From Leptolyngbya sp. Heron Island J (GTDB lineage: Bacteria > Cyanobacteriota > Cyanobacteriia > Phormidesmidales > Phormidesmidaceae): a DNA stretch of 64,000 bases. The stretch lies in the NCBI RefSeq assembly GCF_000482245.1, contig NZ_AWNH01000038.1, positions 1 to 64,000 of the forward strand. Direction: 5' to 3'. Positions 61,551 through 64,000 of this stretch are shown one piece after another (position 1 is the first letter of the stretch; every line of letters begins with the position of its first letter). The notes beneath the pieces were generated by a model that had not been told where the DNA came from, made no database searches, and saw nothing but the letters and a program-made list of their open reading frames with translations. Made by a program: the position numbers and the translations under genes.

Positions 61551-62555
61551 ATGATTGAGGTAGAGCAGCTTAGCAAAGCTTACGGCTCGACCGTTGCTAT
61601 TAGCGATGTGTCCTTTAAGGTAGAACCTGGAGAAATTTTAGGGTTTTTAGGTCCCAATGGGGCTGGCAAAACCACAACTATGCGTATTTTGGCAGGGTAT
61701 TTGCCAGCTACCAGTGGCACCGCTCGCATTGCCAACCACGAGGTTCATAGTGACTCCATGGCAGTGCGGCAAAAGATTGGCTATCTGCCAGAAACGCCAC
61801 CGTTATATCCAGAGATGACTGTGGAGGCATTTCTATATTTTGTCGCTCGTATTAAGGGGCTGCCTATTGGTGACCGGGGCAAGCAAGTTGCCTCCGCCAT
61901 GGAGCGGTGTAACCTCAGCGAAAAGAAACATGTATTGATTCGTAAGCTCTCCAAGGGATTTCGACAGCGAGTGGGTATCGCCCAGGCAATTGTCCACGAT
62001 CCGCCAGTGATTATTTTGGATGAGCCGACGGTGGGTCTGGACCCTAAGCAGATTATCGATGTGCGCAATCTGATCAAAGGGTTGGCCGGTCAGCATACCA
62101 TCATTCTCTCAACGCACATTTTGCCTGAGGTGAGTATGACCTGCGATCGCATCACCATCATTAATAAAGGTCACATTGTCGCCACAGACACCCCAGACAA
62201 TTTAACGGCCCGCCTGGCCGGACAGCTCGGCTATGCCCTTGAGGTAGCTGGCGACCCAGAACAGGCACAAGCCACACTTAATCAGCTGCAACAGGTGGAC
62301 TCTGTTAAAGCGTTACCGGCTGAAAGCCTGGCTGACAACCACCATCGCTTTCAGGTAATGGCGGCCACTGAGCAAGATCCAGGCAGTGCGATCGCAGAAG
62401 CGATTATCAATGCCAATCTCGGTCTCTATGAACTTTCCCGCAACCGAGTCAGCCTGGAAGACGTATTCATTAACCTGACAACGGAAGAAGCAACCTTTAG
62501 CGACACGCCCACCGATACGCCCACTGCAGATAGTCCCTCGGATACCGATGAATAG
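61551..62555 (+). CDS. ABC-2 ATPase (GldA-like)
   Basis: Encodes 334 residues: Walker A GFLGPNGAGKTTTMRILAGY, signature RKLSKGFRQRVGIAQAI, Walker B VIILDEPTVGLDPKQIID, His switch ILSTHILPEV. The C-terminal 90 residues (regulatory ABC-2 tail) end in a Thr/Asp-rich tract (SDTPTDTPTADSPSDTDE). It overlaps the permease by 8 bases and belongs to a gldA-gldF-gldG-like set. Such systems export polysaccharide- or envelope-related cargo and, in Bacteroidetes, serve gliding; the substrate here is unknown. Confidence 0.92.
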   Translation: MIEVEQLSKAYGSTVAISDVSFKVEPGEILGFLGPNGAGKTTTMRILAGYLPATSGTARIANHEVHSDSMAVRQKIGYLPETPPLYPEMTVEAFLYFVARIKGLPIGDRGKQVASAMERCNLSEKKHVLIRKLSKGFRQRVGIAQAIVHDPPVIILDEPTVGLDPKQIIDVRNLIKGLAGQHTIILSTHILPEVSMTCDRITIINKGHIVATDTPDNLTARLAGQLGYALEVAGDPEQAQATLNQLQQVDSVKALPAESLADNHHRFQVMAATEQDPGSAIAEAIINANLGLYELSRNRVSLEDVFINLTTEEATFSDTPTDTPTADSPSDTDE

Positions 62556-63357
62556 CATTATTACCGTTATTAGCAATATTCTTGCCATCTACCGTCGAGA
62601 GCTACAAAGCTACTTTGCCTCACCGCTGGCCTACGGTATTGCCACTATTTTTTGGTTACTCGCTGGTTTTTTCCTAGTCATCATCGTCTTTGGCCCCCAG
62701 GGAATTTTAGCTCAGACAGCCTTTGCCGATCAGGCTGGTCTGCAGACATCCCCCCTCGATCTGCCCTATGAGTTCACCCAGCTGTATCTGGGTCTTTTAG
62801 GGTCTCTGGCCATGTTTATTCTGCCTGCTTTGTCCATGGGTCTCTACACAGAAGAACGTAAGCAAGGCACCCTGGAGCTGTTAGCCACATCCCCCGTCAC
62901 TAATTGGGCCGTTGCCCTGGGTAAGCTGCTGGGTGTAGTCACCTTCTTTTTCACCATGGTGCTACCTCTGCTTGTCCTCGAATCATTAATCGTCGGAGCA
63001 TCGGATCCACCGTTTGACATGCGGTTGTTATTTTTAGGTCACGGCGGTCTGATCTTGCTGGCCGCAGGTGTTCTTTCCTTGGGTATGTTTATCTCGTCAC
63101 TTACCGAAAGCACAGTGCTCGCCGCAATTTTAACCTTTGCACTGGTCTTAGTTTTATTTGTAATTGAAGGTGTGGCCAGTGGACTGCCAGGCCCTCTGGG
63201 CGAGGCTATCAGCCATTTGTCTCTGCTCAAACACTATAACGATTTTATTCAAGGTGTTTTTGACATTAGCGGGCTTGTTCTCTTTCTCTCCTATTGTCTT
63301 TTGGGTTTGTTCCTAACGGCTCAATCTATTGAGGCATTCAGATTCCAGAGAAACTAA
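62548..63357 (+). CDS. ABC-2 permease (GldF-like)
   Basis: Encodes 269 residues with six membrane segments: IYRRELQSYFASPLAYGIAT at the N terminus, then FILPALSMGLYTEERKQGTL, LATSPVTNWAVALGKLLGVV and others. It works with the overlapping ATPase. The YFASP motif near the start and LYTEERKQGTLELLATSP are typical of this ABC-2 subgroup. Inner membrane. Confidence 0.9.
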   Translation: MNSIITVISNILAIYRRELQSYFASPLAYGIATIFWLLAGFFLVIIVFGPQGILAQTAFADQAGLQTSPLDLPYEFTQLYLGLLGSLAMFILPALSMGLYTEERKQGTLELLATSPVTNWAVALGKLLGVVTFFFTMVLPLLVLESLIVGASDPPFDMRLLFLGHGGLILLAAGVLSLGMFISSLTESTVLAAILTFALVLVLFVIEGVASGLPGPLGEAISHLSLLKHYNDFIQGVFDISGLVLFLSYCLLGLFLTAQSIEAFRFQRN

Positions 63358-63483
63358 GTTTAGTTGTTAAGTTCAGTTGTAAATTGTCCGTTCACAGTTA
63401 ATTCCTCTTTACAACTCAGCAACCGCTCATAACCCAAAACTCTCTTACTCCCTCTGATCATTCTTCTTCATGCCTCTCATCAT

Positions 63484-64000
63484 ATGAAAGCGCTATCTAC
63501 CTCTCGTAAATATCTTCGTTGGCTCATATGGCCTGGATTAGCTTTAACCACAGCTGGCTTGGTAGCTGGCTTTGTTGATAGCTGGAGCGTTCTTCCCATT
63601 GTTCTTCTGGCATTAGGGTTAGTGCTAACCCTGAGCAGTCTCATCTTGGGAGGATTCGGCTACCGCAGCTTCTGGCAAAGTCGCTCCACCCAGGCAGGCA
63701 CCAATGCCATCCTGGCCACAGTATCAGTGTTATTGATTCTGGGCATCATTAACTTTTTGGCAGTGCAATACGGCCCTCGTCTTGACCTGACCGAGGGCGG
63801 GCTGTTTACACTGTCACCTGAATCAATCTCTGTCGTCAGAAATCTCGACCAACCCGTTAAGGTTGTGATTTTTGACTCGGCGCTAAATCCTAACGATCGA
63901 CAGCTACTAGAGAGTTATCAAAAGCTGAGTAACCAGCTCACTTACGAACACATTAATCCCATTCAAGATCCGACAGCCGCTCGTGAATTTAATCTCAGTG
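63484..64000 (+). CDS. Gldg-family ABC-associated protein, N-terminal part
   Basis: The window end cuts this gene after 172 codons. It starts MKALSTSRKYLRWLIWPGLA and has three hydrophobic segments (up to about residue 95), then the extracytoplasmic start FTLSPESISVVRNLDQPVKV of the GldG/DUF4350-like domain. It lies 126 bases after the permease and completes the ATPase-permease-GldG set. Stop and C-terminal part lie outside the window. Confidence 0.85.
   Translation, partial: MKALSTSRKYLRWLIWPGLALTTAGLVAGFVDSWSVLPIVLLALGLVLTLSSLILGGFGYRSFWQSRSTQAGTNAILATVSVLLILGIINFLAVQYGPRLDLTEGGLFTLSPESISVVRNLDQPVKVVIFDSALNPNDRQLLESYQKLSNQLTYEHINPIQDPTAAREFNLS

Overview
The window is a chromosomal segment of a cyanobacterium. 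The evidence is a photosystem II D2 gene (psbD), the phycobilisome core gene apcD, SLH-domain porins, a cyanobacterial-type Hfq, a plastoquinone-type chorismate lyase, families that I know almost only from cyanobacteria (DUF2605, DUF2973, Trp-rich TIGR02450, DUF2256), and many copies of the HIP1 octamer GCGATCGC, often as TGCGATCGCAA. Base composition is about even, and genes are mostly single units or short operons on both strands. I cannot name the genus with confidence; a Leptolyngbya-like lineage is a guess.

Layout. 0-6 kb: a stand-alone, somewhat divergent psbD, a structured small transcript candidate, a pterin dehydratase, a long AT-rich leader with phosphate-box-like repeats, and two tandem SLH porins. 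6-20 kb: purF and purL, a HAS-barrel-like protein, apcD, rlmD, lpxD, a GH57 branching enzyme, a ComFB protein, hfq, and dapF-surE, in which dapF carries an in-frame stop. 20-30 kb: a YcgR/YcgQ-like permease pair, an Ig-like/propeller protein, a large CapA-type protein, a class A serine hydrolase, TrmJ, a DUF2256 protein and chorismate lyase. 30-43 kb: tRNA-Leu(GAG), accC, argJ, a TPR protein, an aminotransferase, a peptide-permease remnant, a universal stress protein, a SulP transporter and TlyA. 43-46 kb: an accessory patch with a Uma2-type protein, two related dispersed repeats and a 14-repeat CRISPR array with no cas gene in view. 46-50 kb: an ABC exporter and a three-gene set of two FHA proteins plus an LRAT-like protein with a PspA-like tail. 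50-60 kb: pgl, recO and several glycosyltransferases, including a GT2/GT-C fusion in an operon with a DUF547 lipoprotein and a TIGR04282 transferase. 60-64 kb: small cyanobacterial proteins and the start of a gldA-gldF-gldG-like ABC operon that runs off the end.

How genes work together. purL and purF supply purine synthesis. accC (fatty acids), argJ (arginine), dapF (lysine and peptidoglycan) and lpxD (lipid A) are core biosynthesis. psbD, apcD and chorismate lyase serve photosynthesis. Three sites resembling the CRP operator TGTGA-N6-TCACA (10671, 12193, 34931) suggest cAMP control of several loci, including a possible small RNA next to purL. Many transcription units end in unusually long, perfect palindromes placed between convergent genes.

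The most notable items are the interrupted dapF, the CRP-site/small-RNA candidate, the FHA/LRAT-PspA gene set, the orphan CRISPR array between two direct repeats, the phosphate-box-like tandem repeats before the first porin, and the frameshifted peptide-permease remnant. All functional statements rest on reading the sequence and on recalled family features. No database search was run.
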